Source: Pseudomonadota bacterium (GTDB lineage: Bacteria; Desulfobacterota; Anaeroferrophillalia; Anaeroferrophillales; Tharpellaceae). Taken from it: a stretch of 41,583 nt of DNA. The first letter of the stretch is position 1, and the number at the start of each line of letters is the position of its first letter. This document shows positions 9,392 through 18,892 of this stretch, piece by piece. The position numbers were made by a program, and so were the translations under genes. The stretch covers positions 1-41,583 of the forward strand of contig WFRP01000125.1 in assembly GCA_015486505.1 (NCBI GenBank), in the 5' to 3' direction. Below the pieces are notes generated by a model that saw only the letters and a program-made list of their open reading frames with translations, did no database searches and had not been told where the DNA came from.

Positions 9392-10920
9392 ACCGTTACC
9401 TGGGGACGGTTGCGTTTTTTGTATTCAAGTTTGTTAAGCGCGTTCATATAGGCCCTGGCGCTGGCGACGACGACACAGGTATGCGCCCCCTGCCCCATTA
9501 CCGTCAGGCCCGCTTCCTTAATCCTGACGGTAACCTCACCCAGCGCGTCCGTCCCCCCTGTAATTGATTTAACCTCATAAGTCAAGAGCCGGCTTTGGGT
9601 ATCGGTTAACCGTTTAATCGTCTTGAAAACCGCGTCAATCGCCCCGTCCCCGAATTCAGCGCCGTGAATTGTCTCACCTCCAATCTCAATCTCCAAAGTA
9701 GCGCTCGGCATCGCCACGGTGCCGCTGTTGACACTGACGAAATTAAGTTTGTAATAGTGGGGAATGCGGATGATCTCATCGGCAATCAACGCGTCGATAT
9801 CCTCGTCAAAAATCTCTTTTTTCTTATCGGCCAGTTTTTTGAACGCGACAAAGGCGGTTTCAATCTGCTCCGAATCAAGTTCGTAACCTAAATCAATAAT
9901 TTTATCCTGAAAGGCGTGGCGGCCGGAGTGTTTGCCCATAACCAGACTGTTCTGCGACAGGCCGATCGATTCCGGTGTCATAATTTCATAGGTCTCTTTA
10001 TTTTTCAAAACCCCGTCCTGATGAATCCCGGCCTCATGCGCGAAAGCATTGGCCCCGACAATCGCCTTATTGGGCTGCACCCGAATCCCGGTCACCTGGC
10101 TTACAAGCCGGCTCGCGGGATAGATCTGCTGGGTAACGATATTGGTCGTATACTTAAGATTATCGGGCCGGGTTCTTAAAGCCATCACCAGCTCTTCCAA
10201 AGATGAATTACCGGCGCGCTCGCCGATACCGTTGATCGTACACTCGACCTGCCGGGCCCCGGCCTCAATCGCGGCGATTGAATTGGCGGTTGCCAGACCG
10301 AGATCATTATGACAATGCACCGAGATCACAACCCCGTCACCACCGTTCGGAAGGCGATTTTTAATCTCATCAATCATCGAGAAATATTCGCGCGGCACCG
10401 TATAACCGACCGTATCGGGAATATTAACGGTTTTGGCCCCGGCCTGAACCACGGCCGTTAAAATCCTGACCAGAAAATCGATGTCGCTGCGGGTCGCGTC
10501 TTCGGCGGAAAATTCAACATTCGAAGTCAAAGTCGAAGCATAGCGCACCGCGGCTACCGCCTGCTCCAGCACGGCATCGGCCTCCATCTGCAATTTATGT
10601 TTCATATGAATGGGCGAGGTCGCGATAAAGGTGTGAATCCGGGGGTCGGCCCCGCCTTTCAAGGCGGCCCAGGCCCGATCGATATCCTTTTGATTGGCCC
10701 GCGCCAGCCCGGCAATCTGGCACTCTTTTATATTATCACTGACCAGTTTAACCCCGGCAAAATCGCCCTCGGAAGCGATCGGAAAACCGGCCTCAATAAC
10801 GTCGACCCCGAGTTTCTCCAACTGCCGGGCCAAGAGTAATTTTTCTTCCACATTCATACTCGCCCCGGGTGATTGTTCGCCATCCCTTAAAGTTGTATCA
10901 AAGATCGTTATCCGGTCCAT
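9388..10920 (-). CDS. leuA: 2-isopropylmalate synthase
   Basis: FDTTLRDGEQSPGASM, HCHNDLGLATANS, C-terminal regulatory domain; position next to leuCD. Confidence 0.9.
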   Translation of the reverse strand: MDRITIFDTTLRDGEQSPGASMNVEEKLLLARQLEKLGVDVIEAGFPIASEGDFAGVKLVSDNIKECQIAGLARANQKDIDRAWAALKGGADPRIHTFIATSPIHMKHKLQMEADAVLEQAVAAVRYASTLTSNVEFSAEDATRSDIDFLVRILTAVVQAGAKTVNIPDTVGYTVPREYFSMIDEIKNRLPNGGDGVVISVHCHNDLGLATANSIAAIEAGARQVECTINGIGERAGNSSLEELVMALRTRPDNLKYTTNIVTQQIYPASRLVSQVTGIRVQPNKAIVGANAFAHEAGIHQDGVLKNKETYEIMTPESIGLSQNSLVMGKHSGRHAFQDKIIDLGYELDSEQIETAFVAFKKLADKKKEIFDEDIDALIADEIIRIPHYYKLNFVSVNSGTVAMPSATLEIEIGGETIHGAEFGDGAIDAVFKTIKRLTDTQSRLLTYEVKSITGGTDALGEVTVRIKEAGLTVMGQGAHTCVVVASARAYMNALNKLEYKKRNRPQVTV

Positions 10921-10983
10921 CTTTTCCTCCTGATTAATTATTGTTGTCTGTCTGTCTTGTAACTATTTTCAACCTTAAACAAA

Positions 10984-11022
10984 AAATCCCCCTGAATTCT
11001 GCTTCTGAACTCAGGGGGATTT
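10984..11022 (-). terminator. Intrinsic terminator downstream of pssA / upstream of leuA
   Basis: 12-bp stem AAATCCCCCTGA / TCAGGGGGATTT followed by a T-run on the minus strand. Confidence 0.8.
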
Positions 11023-11052
11023 GCCTATCTTGCGAAAATTTGAAGTCTGCCT

Positions 11053-11805
11053 TTAGTTGCTGTCTACCGACACACTCTTCTCTTCGGCCCCTTGAGTCCG
11101 TTTTTTTAGTAGTCCGGTTAGCTGTAGCAGGAATTTAACCGGCCCGGAAAATGTGTAAATCAGAGCCAAAGCAAAAAGTGAGATCTGGGGCTCGGCCGCG
11201 ATTACGATAAAAATCACCGCCATCATTACCAAAGCGATAAAAGGGGCCCGGCCGTTGAAAACCGACTCCTTAAATGCCGGATATTTGACATTGCTAACCA
11301 TTAAAAAGGCCAGAACGTAGCAGAGAGCCAGCAGAACCACATTACTTTCAATGCCGGTGGCCCCGAGATGTTCACAGATCAGAACCGTAGTTGCCGCCAT
11401 ACTCGCCGCCGCCGGAATCGGCAGGCCGTTAAAAGTGCCTTTGTCGCTGCTTTCCGCCTGGATATTGTAACGCGCCAGACGCAAGGCCCCGCAGGCGACA
11501 AAAAGAAACGCCGCCAGCCAGCCGAGGCGGCCGTATGAGGAAAGACTCCAGAGAAAGATCAACAATGCCGGCGCCACGCCGAATGAAACCAGGTCGGCCA
11601 ACGAATCAAATTCCATCCCGAAACGGCTGGTCGCGTGCATCATCCGCGCAACCTTGCCATCCAGGATATCAAAAAGATTGGCGACAACCACCGCGGTCGC
11701 TGCCAACGCGAAATCACCCTTGATCGCGGCTATAATCGCATAAAAACCACAAAAAAGATTGCCCATGGTAAAGAGATTGGGCAGCAGATATACTCCGCGT
11801 ATCAT
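11053..11805 (-). CDS. pssA: CDP-diacylglycerol--serine O-phosphatidyltransferase
   Basis: CDP-alcohol phosphatidyltransferase motif DILDGKVARMMHATSRFGMEFDSLADLVSFG. Confidence 0.92.
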   Translation of the reverse strand: MIRGVYLLPNLFTMGNLFCGFYAIIAAIKGDFALAATAVVVANLFDILDGKVARMMHATSRFGMEFDSLADLVSFGVAPALLIFLWSLSSYGRLGWLAAFLFVACGALRLARYNIQAESSDKGTFNGLPIPAAASMAATTVLICEHLGATGIESNVVLLALCYVLAFLMVSNVKYPAFKESVFNGRAPFIALVMMAVIFIVIAAEPQISLFALALIYTFSGPVKFLLQLTGLLKKRTQGAEEKSVSVDSN

Positions 11806-11888
11806 GTCGGCCTCCTTCGGGGTGCAAGTATTCGGGGTGCAAACATTAAAGATGTTAAAACCATAATTTACACCGACAAAGTTTTCCT

Positions 11889-12134
11889 GTAACTACTCAG
11901 CCGAATCCGGGGTCGGGCGCGGTTCTTCTCCGCCAGGCGTTAAGATTTCTGTTTTTCCTTACGCTCGCTGCGCCCGCCTTGCAAAACTCGCTTACGCTCA
12001 AACAGTTGCAATGCTAATGGGCTCCCGCTCGCTTCCGAAAAACAACGAAATCGTTTCCGCAACCGCTTACGAAAAGCCACCCCCGCCCCTTCCAGAAGAT
12101 GGGGGGGGGGGGTAAAATTTGGCTGAATAGTTAC
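11889..12134. repeat. Family B MITE, ~246 bp, with internal core
   Basis: GTAACTACTCAGCCGAAT ... ATTTGGCTGAATAGTTAC termini (16/18 complementary); core shared with 41461-41583. Confidence 0.85.
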
Positions 12135-12150
12135 GTTTTCCTTAACATAT

Positions 12151-12272
12151 TTAGTACCTTACAGGTTATTTTCTGCACCAAAAACAAGATTTAATAATCA
12201 GAAAATGTTCTGATAAGAGTACTTATTTGCGGGTCGCAAGGCTCCGTTTGGGTTGCGGGATCTGTTCCCGCA
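12151..12272 (-). repeat. Family A element copy A5 (long loop, no cassette)
   Basis: Reverse complement of the consensus; flanked by TTAG at 12273-12276, which contains the psd stop codon. Confidence 0.95.
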
Positions 12273-12941
12273 TTAGTCAACTATTGGCAAGTATCCAATA
12301 ACAGTCTCTCCGGCTTTAACCTGCTGGCCGACGGCAACATCAATTTCGGTATCCGGCGGTAGATAAAGATCGACCCTTGAGCCGAAACGAATCAGGCCGA
12401 AACGCTCACCTTTTTCGAGGCGGTCGTCAGGTTCGACAAAACAGACAATCCGCCGGGCAATCAGACCGGCAATCTGAGTAAAGGCGATCCGGCGCTTATG
12501 ATCATCCTCAATCACAACCATATTACGCTCATTTTCTTCCGCCGCCTTGTCGAGATTGGCGGAGAAAAATTTCCCCGCTTTATAGTGGATCGCCACAACC
12601 CGGCCGGCAGCCGGTGCGCGATTGACATGAACATTAAACACCGACATAAAAATACTGACTTTAATACTCTCTTTTATCCCGGCAAGCTCCGGCCCGTCAA
12701 CCTCGGCAACCGAAAGCACCCGGCCATCCGCGGGAGAAACCACCGCCCCCTCTTTCAGCGGGACGAAACGTTCAGGATCGCGAAAAAAAGCGCCGCAGAA
12801 AACCGCCAGCACCAGGGTTAACTTCCAGAGCCAGCCCCAGCCCAGAAGAAAAAAGATAATCGTTGCCAGGCCAAAACCAATCACCCAGCGATGACCTTCC
12901 GGGTGAACTTTATCCATAATCGGTAAACTGCTGAATTTCAC
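12273..12941 (-). CDS. psd: Phosphatidylserine decarboxylase (proenzyme)
   Basis: FFRDPER, VSPADGRV, NVHVNRAP, LIRFGSRVDLYLP. Confidence 0.92.
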   Translation of the reverse strand: MKFSSLPIMDKVHPEGHRWVIGFGLATIIFFLLGWGWLWKLTLVLAVFCGAFFRDPERFVPLKEGAVVSPADGRVLSVAEVDGPELAGIKESIKVSIFMSVFNVHVNRAPAAGRVVAIHYKAGKFFSANLDKAAEENERNMVVIEDDHKRRIAFTQIAGLIARRIVCFVEPDDRLEKGERFGLIRFGSRVDLYLPPDTEIDVAVGQQVKAGETVIGYLPIVD

Positions 12942-12953
12942 TTATTACTCCCT

Positions 12954-13970
12954 TTAGTTTTTTGCCTTATCGACCAACTTGTTTTTACCAATCCAACTCA
13001 TCATCGAACGGAGTTTCGCACCGACCGCTTCGATCTCGTGCTCGGCCCCATTCCGGGTCAAAGCGTTGAAAACCGGACGGTTGGCCTGATTTTCCAGAAT
13101 CCATTCCCGGGCAAACGAACCATCCTGAATCTCGGCCAGGATCTCGGCCATAGCTTCACGGCTCTCTTCATTGATAACCCGCGGCCCCCGGGTCAAGTCC
13201 CCGAACTGGGCCGTATTGCTGATTGAATAGCGCATATTACTGATTCCGCCCTCATAAATCAAGTCAACAATTAATTTCAATTCATGCAGGCATTCAAAAT
13301 AAGCCATCTCCGGAGCATAACCGGCATCGACCAGGGTTTCAAAACCGGCGCGAATCAACTCGGTCACGCCGCCGCAGAGCACCGCCTGCTCACCGAAAAG
13401 ATCGGTTTCGGTCTCTTCCCGGAAAGTGGTTTCAATAATCCCGGCCCGGCCGCCGCCGATGCCGCAGGCATAGGCCATCGCCAGTGCCCGGGTATCTCCG
13501 GCCGGGTCCTGATGCACGGCAATCAAAGTGGGAACCCCCATCCCCTGAGTATATTCATGCCGCACCAGATGGCCGGGGCCTTTCGGGGCCGCCATAAAAA
13601 CATTGACGCCCGCAGGCGGCGTAATCTGGCCGTAATGAATATTAAAGCCATGGGCGAAAGCCAGATAATCACCATCTTCAAGATTGGGGGCGATCTCTTC
13701 ATTATAAAGTTTAGCCTGGAGCTCATCGGGAACCAGAATCATTATTACCTGGGCCTGACGCACGGCTTCGGCGGTTTCAAACAGCGGCAGGCCACCGGTT
13801 TCCGCCTTCTGCCACGAAGGGCCGCCGCGACGCAGGCCAACGATCACATCAAAACCACTCTCTTTCAGGTTATGCGCATGGGCGTGACCCTGGCTGCCGT
13901 AACCGATAACCGCAATCTTTTTCCCCTGCAAAACCGCCGGATTGGAATCTTTTTCATAATAAAGCTGCAT
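12954..13970 (-). CDS. ilvC: Ketol-acid reductoisomerase
   Basis: [40 protein letters not shown]; start at [10 protein letters not shown] with upstream GGGGAAA. Confidence 0.94.
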   Translation of the reverse strand: MQLYYEKDSNPAVLQGKKIAVIGYGSQGHAHAHNLKESGFDVIVGLRRGGPSWQKAETGGLPLFETAEAVRQAQVIMILVPDELQAKLYNEEIAPNLEDGDYLAFAHGFNIHYGQITPPAGVNVFMAAPKGPGHLVRHEYTQGMGVPTLIAVHQDPAGDTRALAMAYACGIGGGRAGIIETTFREETETDLFGEQAVLCGGVTELIRAGFETLVDAGYAPEMAYFECLHELKLIVDLIYEGGISNMRYSISNTAQFGDLTRGPRVINEESREAMAEILAEIQDGSFAREWILENQANRPVFNALTRNGAEHEIEAVGAKLRSMMSWIGKNKLVDKAKN

Positions 13971-14008
13971 AACATTTCCCCTTTTTTCTCTGTAAAAATT
14001 TAGTGTAA

Positions 14009-14040
14009 CTTCCCAGTAACGCCTTGTAACCACTTGAAAT
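14009..14040. repeat. 32-bp direct repeat, copy 1
   Basis: CTTCCCAGTAACGCCTTGTAACCACTTGAAAT, 28/32 identical to copy 2 at 14188. Confidence 0.85.
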
Positions 14041-14051
14041 TATAAAATTTT

Positions 14052-14133
14052 TATCTGTGCCTATCCGTGTCCATCTCCATCTATGGTTCAACAAAAAAAT
14101 AGAAACCACAGATGAACGCAGATTAACACAGAT
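14052..14133. repeat. Degenerate family C hairpin in the ilvN-ilvC spacer
   Basis: ATCTGTGCCTATCCGTGTCCATCTCCATCTATGGTT ... AACCACAGATGAACGCAGATTAACACAGAT. Confidence 0.65.
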
Positions 14134-14187
14134 TCAGTTCCTCTCACGTTACTTGTATATATGTGGCCGTGATAGCGGTCTGGGATG

Positions 14188-14219
14188 CTTCCAAGTAACG
14201 CCTTGCAAACACCTGAAAT
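14188..14219. repeat. 32-bp direct repeat, copy 2
   Basis: CTTCCAAGTAACGCCTTGCAAACACCTGAAAT. Confidence 0.85.
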
Positions 14220-14351
14220 CAATCAAGTTTCACGAATTATCTAACATAGGTACAATCTGTCGAAACCTTTTTTGACCTCTTTTTTCTCACGTCTCCGCGC
14301 CTTTTGCGCGAGATAAAAGTAATTTTTGCGCAGAAGCTTTTAACCACGTCG

Positions 14352-14837
14352 TCAATTTTTGCCGTCGCGGGCCAGGGCAACCATACCGGTCCGTGACATC
14401 TCTTTAATCGCAAACGGCGCCAGCACTTCGAGTGCGGCTTCAATCTTCGCCCGTTCTCCGGTCAGCTCAACTATCAGTGAGCGCACCCCGAGTTCCAGGA
14501 CCCGACCCTGATAGACCTCAACCAGGCGCAGCAGTTCAAGCCGCTTGGGCCCGCTGTTAACGGCAAACTTAAGCAGCACCATCTCCCGGGACATCTGGAC
14601 CGACTCAGTCAATTCAACCACTTTTATCACATTGATCAATTTATTGAGCTGTTTGGTAATCTGCTCAATAATATGATCATCACCAATAGTAACAATGGTC
14701 ATATTGGAAATCGATTTATCTTCAGTTTCGGCGACGGTTAAACTTTCAATATTAAAGCCGCGGCCGCTGAAAAGGGAAGCGATGCGGGAGAGGACCCCGA
14801 ACTCATTCTCAACCAGAACACTGATAATATGTTTCAT
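14352..14837 (-). CDS. ilvN: Acetolactate synthase small (regulatory) subunit
   Basis: MKHIISVLVENEFGVLSRIASLFSGRGFNIESLTV ACT domain. Confidence 0.93.
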   Translation of the reverse strand: MKHIISVLVENEFGVLSRIASLFSGRGFNIESLTVAETEDKSISNMTIVTIGDDHIIEQITKQLNKLINVIKVVELTESVQMSREMVLLKFAVNSGPKRLELLRLVEVYQGRVLELGVRSLIVELTGERAKIEAALEVLAPFAIKEMSRTGMVALARDGKN

Positions 14838-14850
14838 CTTAAAAAACCCC

Positions 14851-16548
14851 CTATACCAGCAACATATTCGAGATGGCTTCACCGGCAGGCACCATCGGAT
14901 AAACATTCTCTTCCGCCGCAACGACAATATCAACCACGACCGGCCCGGGATGAGCAAAAGCCTCTTTTAAGACCGGCTCAACCTCCGCCGGCCGGGTCGC
15001 CCGCAGGCCCAGCGCCCCGTAGGCATCCGCCAGCTTGACAAAATCAGGCGCGTGATCCATCGTTGTCGCCGAATAATGCTTGTCAAAAAAGAGTTCCTGC
15101 CATTGGCGCACCATTCCGAGATAGCCGTTATTTAAAATAATTACCTTAACCGGCAGATTATACTGCACCACGGTTGCCAGCTCCTGGCTGTTCATCTGGA
15201 TACTGCCGTCACCGGCGATATCAATTACCAGACGCTCCGGGAAAGCAACCTGGGCCCCCATCGCCGCCGGCAATCCGTAACCCATAGTCCCGAGGCCACC
15301 GGAAGTCAGCCAGCTGCGCGCCTGCGTAAAGGTAAAAAATTGCGCCGCCCACATCTGATTCTGGCCCACCTCGGTGCTGATAATCGGATTTTTACCGGCA
15401 GTTAATTCATCGATCTTTTCCACGACAAATTGCGGTTTGATAATCTCATCCTGCTGATAAGAGAGTTTATGCTGATCGCGCCAGCGGGCAATTTCTTCAA
15501 GCCAGGCATTATGGCCGGCACTGCAGGCTTTAGCCTTGGCCGGAGCCGACTTGACCAACTCCAGCATTTTACCGAGAACATCAGTGATATCACCGACGAT
15601 CGGAATATCGACATCGACATTCTTGCTGATCGAGGTCGGATCGATATCGACATGGATTATCTGGGCATCGGCGGCAAACTCATCAATCCGGCCGGTAACC
15701 CGGTCATCAAAACGGGCTCCTAAAGCGACCAGGACATCACTTTTGGTAACCGCCATATTGGCCCGATAGGTCCCATGCATCCCCAGCATCCCCAACGAAA
15801 GCGGGTCATCCTCCGGAAAAGCCCCAAGCCCCATCAGCGTGGTTGTTACCGGGATCTGCAAGGCCCGGGCAAGCTCCGTAAGTTCTCGCGCGGCATTGCC
15901 CAGAACCACGCCGCCGCCGACATAAAAAACCGGTTTTTCGGCCTTAAAAATTACCTCCATCGCCCGCTGAATCTGCCCGGGATGACCGGCATAATTAGGA
16001 TTATAGCCTTTAAGCTGAGGTTTGGTCGCGACTTTTTTAGCACATTTTCCAACAATCACATCTTTCGGCAGATCAATCAAGACCGGCCCCGGTCGGCCGC
16101 TGCCGGCGATATGAAAGGCCTCATTTATTATACGTTCAAGATCTTCAACCCGCTTAACGAGAAAATTATGTTTGGTACAAGGCCGGGTAATGCCGACAAT
16201 ATCGGCTTCCTGGAAGGCGTCATTGCCAATCAACGGCGTCGGCACCTGGCCGCTAAAAACCACCAGCGGAATCGAATCCATCGAAGCGGTCGCCAGCCCG
16301 GTAACCGTATTGGTCGCGCCCGGTCCGGAAGTCACCAGAGCGACCCCGATTTTACCGGTTGCCCGGGCATAGCCGTCAGCAGCATGCACGGCCGCCTGTT
16401 CGTGCCGCACGAGAAAATGACGGCAGGAGTAATCCGGCAGACAATCGTAAAGGTTAATTACCGCCCCCCCGGGATAACCGAAGATAACCTCGACTCCCTG
16501 CTCCTGCAAAACCTCAAGCAGTATCTGCGCTCCACTCATCTCTTTCAT
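14851..16548 (-). CDS. ilvB: Acetolactate synthase large subunit
   Basis: [35 protein letters not shown], ThPP motif [29 protein letters not shown]. Confidence 0.93.
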   Translation of the reverse strand: MKEMSGAQILLEVLQEQGVEVIFGYPGGAVINLYDCLPDYSCRHFLVRHEQAAVHAADGYARATGKIGVALVTSGPGATNTVTGLATASMDSIPLVVFSGQVPTPLIGNDAFQEADIVGITRPCTKHNFLVKRVEDLERIINEAFHIAGSGRPGPVLIDLPKDVIVGKCAKKVATKPQLKGYNPNYAGHPGQIQRAMEVIFKAEKPVFYVGGGVVLGNAARELTELARALQIPVTTTLMGLGAFPEDDPLSLGMLGMHGTYRANMAVTKSDVLVALGARFDDRVTGRIDEFAADAQIIHVDIDPTSISKNVDVDIPIVGDITDVLGKMLELVKSAPAKAKACSAGHNAWLEEIARWRDQHKLSYQQDEIIKPQFVVEKIDELTAGKNPIISTEVGQNQMWAAQFFTFTQARSWLTSGGLGTMGYGLPAAMGAQVAFPERLVIDIAGDGSIQMNSQELATVVQYNLPVKVIILNNGYLGMVRQWQELFFDKHYSATTMDHAPDFVKLADAYGALGLRATRPAEVEPVLKEAFAHPGPVVVDIVVAAEENVYPMVPAGEAISNMLLV

Positions 16549-16650
16549 AATCTTTCTCCTGAAATTAAATTAACCTTGACCCTGTCGAATCACTTGCGAA
16601 AATCACGGCAATCCTGAAATACTTCTCGCTAAAAAACACCTCACTAAAAA

Positions 16651-17697
16651 TCAAGGCAGCAATGAAACCGTTGTAAGCCCGGCTCTTTCCGGCAGGCCCA
16701 GCATTAGATTCATATTCTGCACCGCCTGCCCGGCGGCCCCTTTAACCAGGTTGTCGATTGCCGAAAATAAAATCAGGCTCTGTTTATCCGCGGCCAGCAC
16801 ATAGCCGATATCGCAATAGTTGCTGCCCCGAACCCCGTTTAAGGTCGGCAGGACACCGGCCGGCAGCAGCCGGACAAAGGTTTCCGCGGCATAAGCCTGA
16901 TGCAGAGCGTCTTCGATTTCAGCCGCAGTAACCTCCCGGGACAACGGCAGATAGATTGAAGAGAGAATCCCCCGGTTAACCGGCAGCAGATGCGGTACAA
17001 ACAGAAGTCGTGGAGCGCTGCCGGCAACCCGTTCAAGTTGTTCGACCATCTCCGGCTGATGCCGGTGGTTACCGGCTTTATAGGGTTTAAAGCTCTCATT
17101 AACTTCACAATAAAGTGAGCCCAGATTAAGGCCGCGGCCCGCCCCGCTGGTACCGGATTTGGCATCAATGACAATGGTTGCCTGACGTTCAATCAGATTA
17201 AGCGGCAAAATCGGCGCCAGCGGCAGAATGACACTGGTGGGATAGCAGCCGGGATTGCCGACAATCCGGGCTTGAGGAATTTCTGCGCGGAAAAGCTCCG
17301 GTAAACCATAAACCGCTTTTCCCAGCAATTCCGGCCGGGTATGCGGTTGATACCAGCTCTCGTAGAGCTTAAGATCGCGAAAACGGTAATCGGCACTTAA
17401 ATCAACCACTTTCTTCCCGGCCTGATAAAGTTCGGCCACAACCTCGATTGCGGCTTTATGCGGCAGCGCCGTAAAAACCAGATCGGCCATATCTGCAATC
17501 TTATCGACCTGATTATCAATAAATTTAAGCTCGACTATCTCCCGTAATGATGGGAAAAGCTCGGTTACGGCTACTCCGATATGCTGGCGCGAGGTAACCG
17601 CGGTCAACTCAACCCCGGGATGGCCCGCCAGAATTCGCATCAGCTCAACCCCGGTGTAACCACTGGCACCAATAATCGCTACTTTAGTTTTTGCCAC
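16651..17697 (-). CDS. argC: N-acetyl-gamma-glutamyl-phosphate reductase
   Basis: GASGYTGVELMRIL, GNPGCYPTSVILPLAP. Confidence 0.93.
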   Translation of the reverse strand: MAKTKVAIIGASGYTGVELMRILAGHPGVELTAVTSRQHIGVAVTELFPSLREIVELKFIDNQVDKIADMADLVFTALPHKAAIEVVAELYQAGKKVVDLSADYRFRDLKLYESWYQPHTRPELLGKAVYGLPELFRAEIPQARIVGNPGCYPTSVILPLAPILPLNLIERQATIVIDAKSGTSGAGRGLNLGSLYCEVNESFKPYKAGNHRHQPEMVEQLERVAGSAPRLLFVPHLLPVNRGILSSIYLPLSREVTAAEIEDALHQAYAAETFVRLLPAGVLPTLNGVRGSNYCDIGYVLAADKQSLILFSAIDNLVKGAAGQAVQNMNLMLGLPERAGLTTVSLLP

Positions 17698-17736
17698 AAT
17701 CTTCTCCTTATCCCACCTTCCCGGAAACGAAAAAAA

Positions 17737-17758
17737 GGAGACCGTTTTCGCGGCCTCC
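17737..17758 (-). terminator. Intrinsic terminator downstream of rpsI
   Basis: GGAG-A-CCG...CGG-C-CTCC stem followed by TTTTTT on the minus strand. Confidence 0.65.
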
Positions 17759-17792
17759 CTCTATTGTAAGTCTTTCTTTAACCAGATTCGAT

Positions 17793-18185
17793 TTAACGTT
17801 TCGAGAACTGGTAGCGAGCCCGGGCACCACGTTGACCGTATTTTTTACGCTCCTTAATTCGCGCATCACGGGCAAGAAAGCCAGCCTTTTTTAGGACGCC
17901 GCGGAGTTCGGGATCATACTCCTGCAGGGCTTTACTGATACCATGTTTAACCGCACCGGCCTGACCGGAAACCCCGCCGCCGATAACCTTGATCATAAAA
18001 TCAAACTTATTATTACATTCAGCTACGGCCAGCGGCTGAAAAACCATCTCCCGGGCAATATCCATAGTAAAATAGTCTTCAACGCTGCGGCCGTTAACCT
18101 TAATTTCGCCACTGCCCTCACTCAACCAAACCTTGGCGATAGCTGATTTTCTTTTTCCGGTCGCGTAAAACCTTGTCGCACTCAT
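17793..18185 (-). CDS. rpsI: 30S ribosomal protein S9
   Basis: YATGKRKSAIAKVWL...C-terminal KKYGQRGARARYQFSKR. Confidence 0.96.
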   Translation of the reverse strand: MSATRFYATGKRKSAIAKVWLSEGSGEIKVNGRSVEDYFTMDIAREMVFQPLAVAECNNKFDFMIKVIGGGVSGQAGAVKHGISKALQEYDPELRGVLKKAGFLARDARIKERKKYGQRGARARYQFSKR

Positions 18186-18277
18186 ATTAAAATCCTAAAT
18201 ATTAAAATCTTGAATTATTCTGACTGTTTATCAACTGATTATTAGCGTTAATGCCGCAGTTGAGTCTTTAATGTACC

Positions 18278-18706
18278 TTAAAGCTCTACGGCAACCGGGT
18301 TCTGGGCCTGATGGGCGTGTTCGGCCCCGGCATAAATCTTAAGTTTCTGAATCATTTTCCGACCCAGTTTATTCTTCGGCAACATACCTTTTACCGCGTT
18401 TTTGATAAGTTCAGTCGGATTCTTCTCCAGAAGTTCAGCCGCGGTGATGCCTTTGATACCTCCGGCATAACCAGTATAATGGTAATAGACCTTATCTTTA
18501 AGTTTGTTGCCGGTCAAACGGATATCAGCCGCGTTAACCACCACAACATAATCGCCGGTATCAACATGCGGGGTGTAAATCGCTTTGTTCTTGCCCCGCA
18601 GAATTGTCGCTATTTCACTAGCCAGACGTCCAAGAACCCGCCCCTGAGCATCAAACAAATGCCATTTCTGCTCAAATTCACCAGGTTTTGCCACATAAGT
18701 CTTCAT
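18278..18706 (-). CDS. rplM: 50S ribosomal protein L13
   Basis: [51 protein letters not shown]. Confidence 0.95.
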   Translation of the reverse strand: MKTYVAKPGEFEQKWHLFDAQGRVLGRLASEIATILRGKNKAIYTPHVDTGDYVVVVNAADIRLTGNKLKDKVYYHYTGYAGGIKGITAAELLEKNPTELIKNAVKGMLPKNKLGRKMIQKLKIYAGAEHAHQAQNPVAVEL

Positions 18707-18892
18707 CGGTTTTCTATTCTCCAGAAAAAACAGCCGGTCGCGTGATTCAATCACCTGCAACCGGTAAACTACCCAAATCCCCAAAGCCCGTCTTGAAAAA
18801 TCAGGGCAACAATTTTGAAAGGGCACTTTTTAATACAGCCGCCACGCATTGTCAAGTTCTTTTTACCGGTTAGAGACATTTCGTTTAATGAA

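Noticed and set aside
10984-11022. leuA attenuator
   Set aside because: The terminator stem is real, but no Leu-rich leader ORF or antiterminator pairing was seen; it is better explained as the pssA terminator.
13284-14003. Long antisense ORFs within ilvC, ilvB (15775-16617), bioB, argC and similar
   Set aside because: They oppose strongly supported conserved genes and have no recognisable protein motif.
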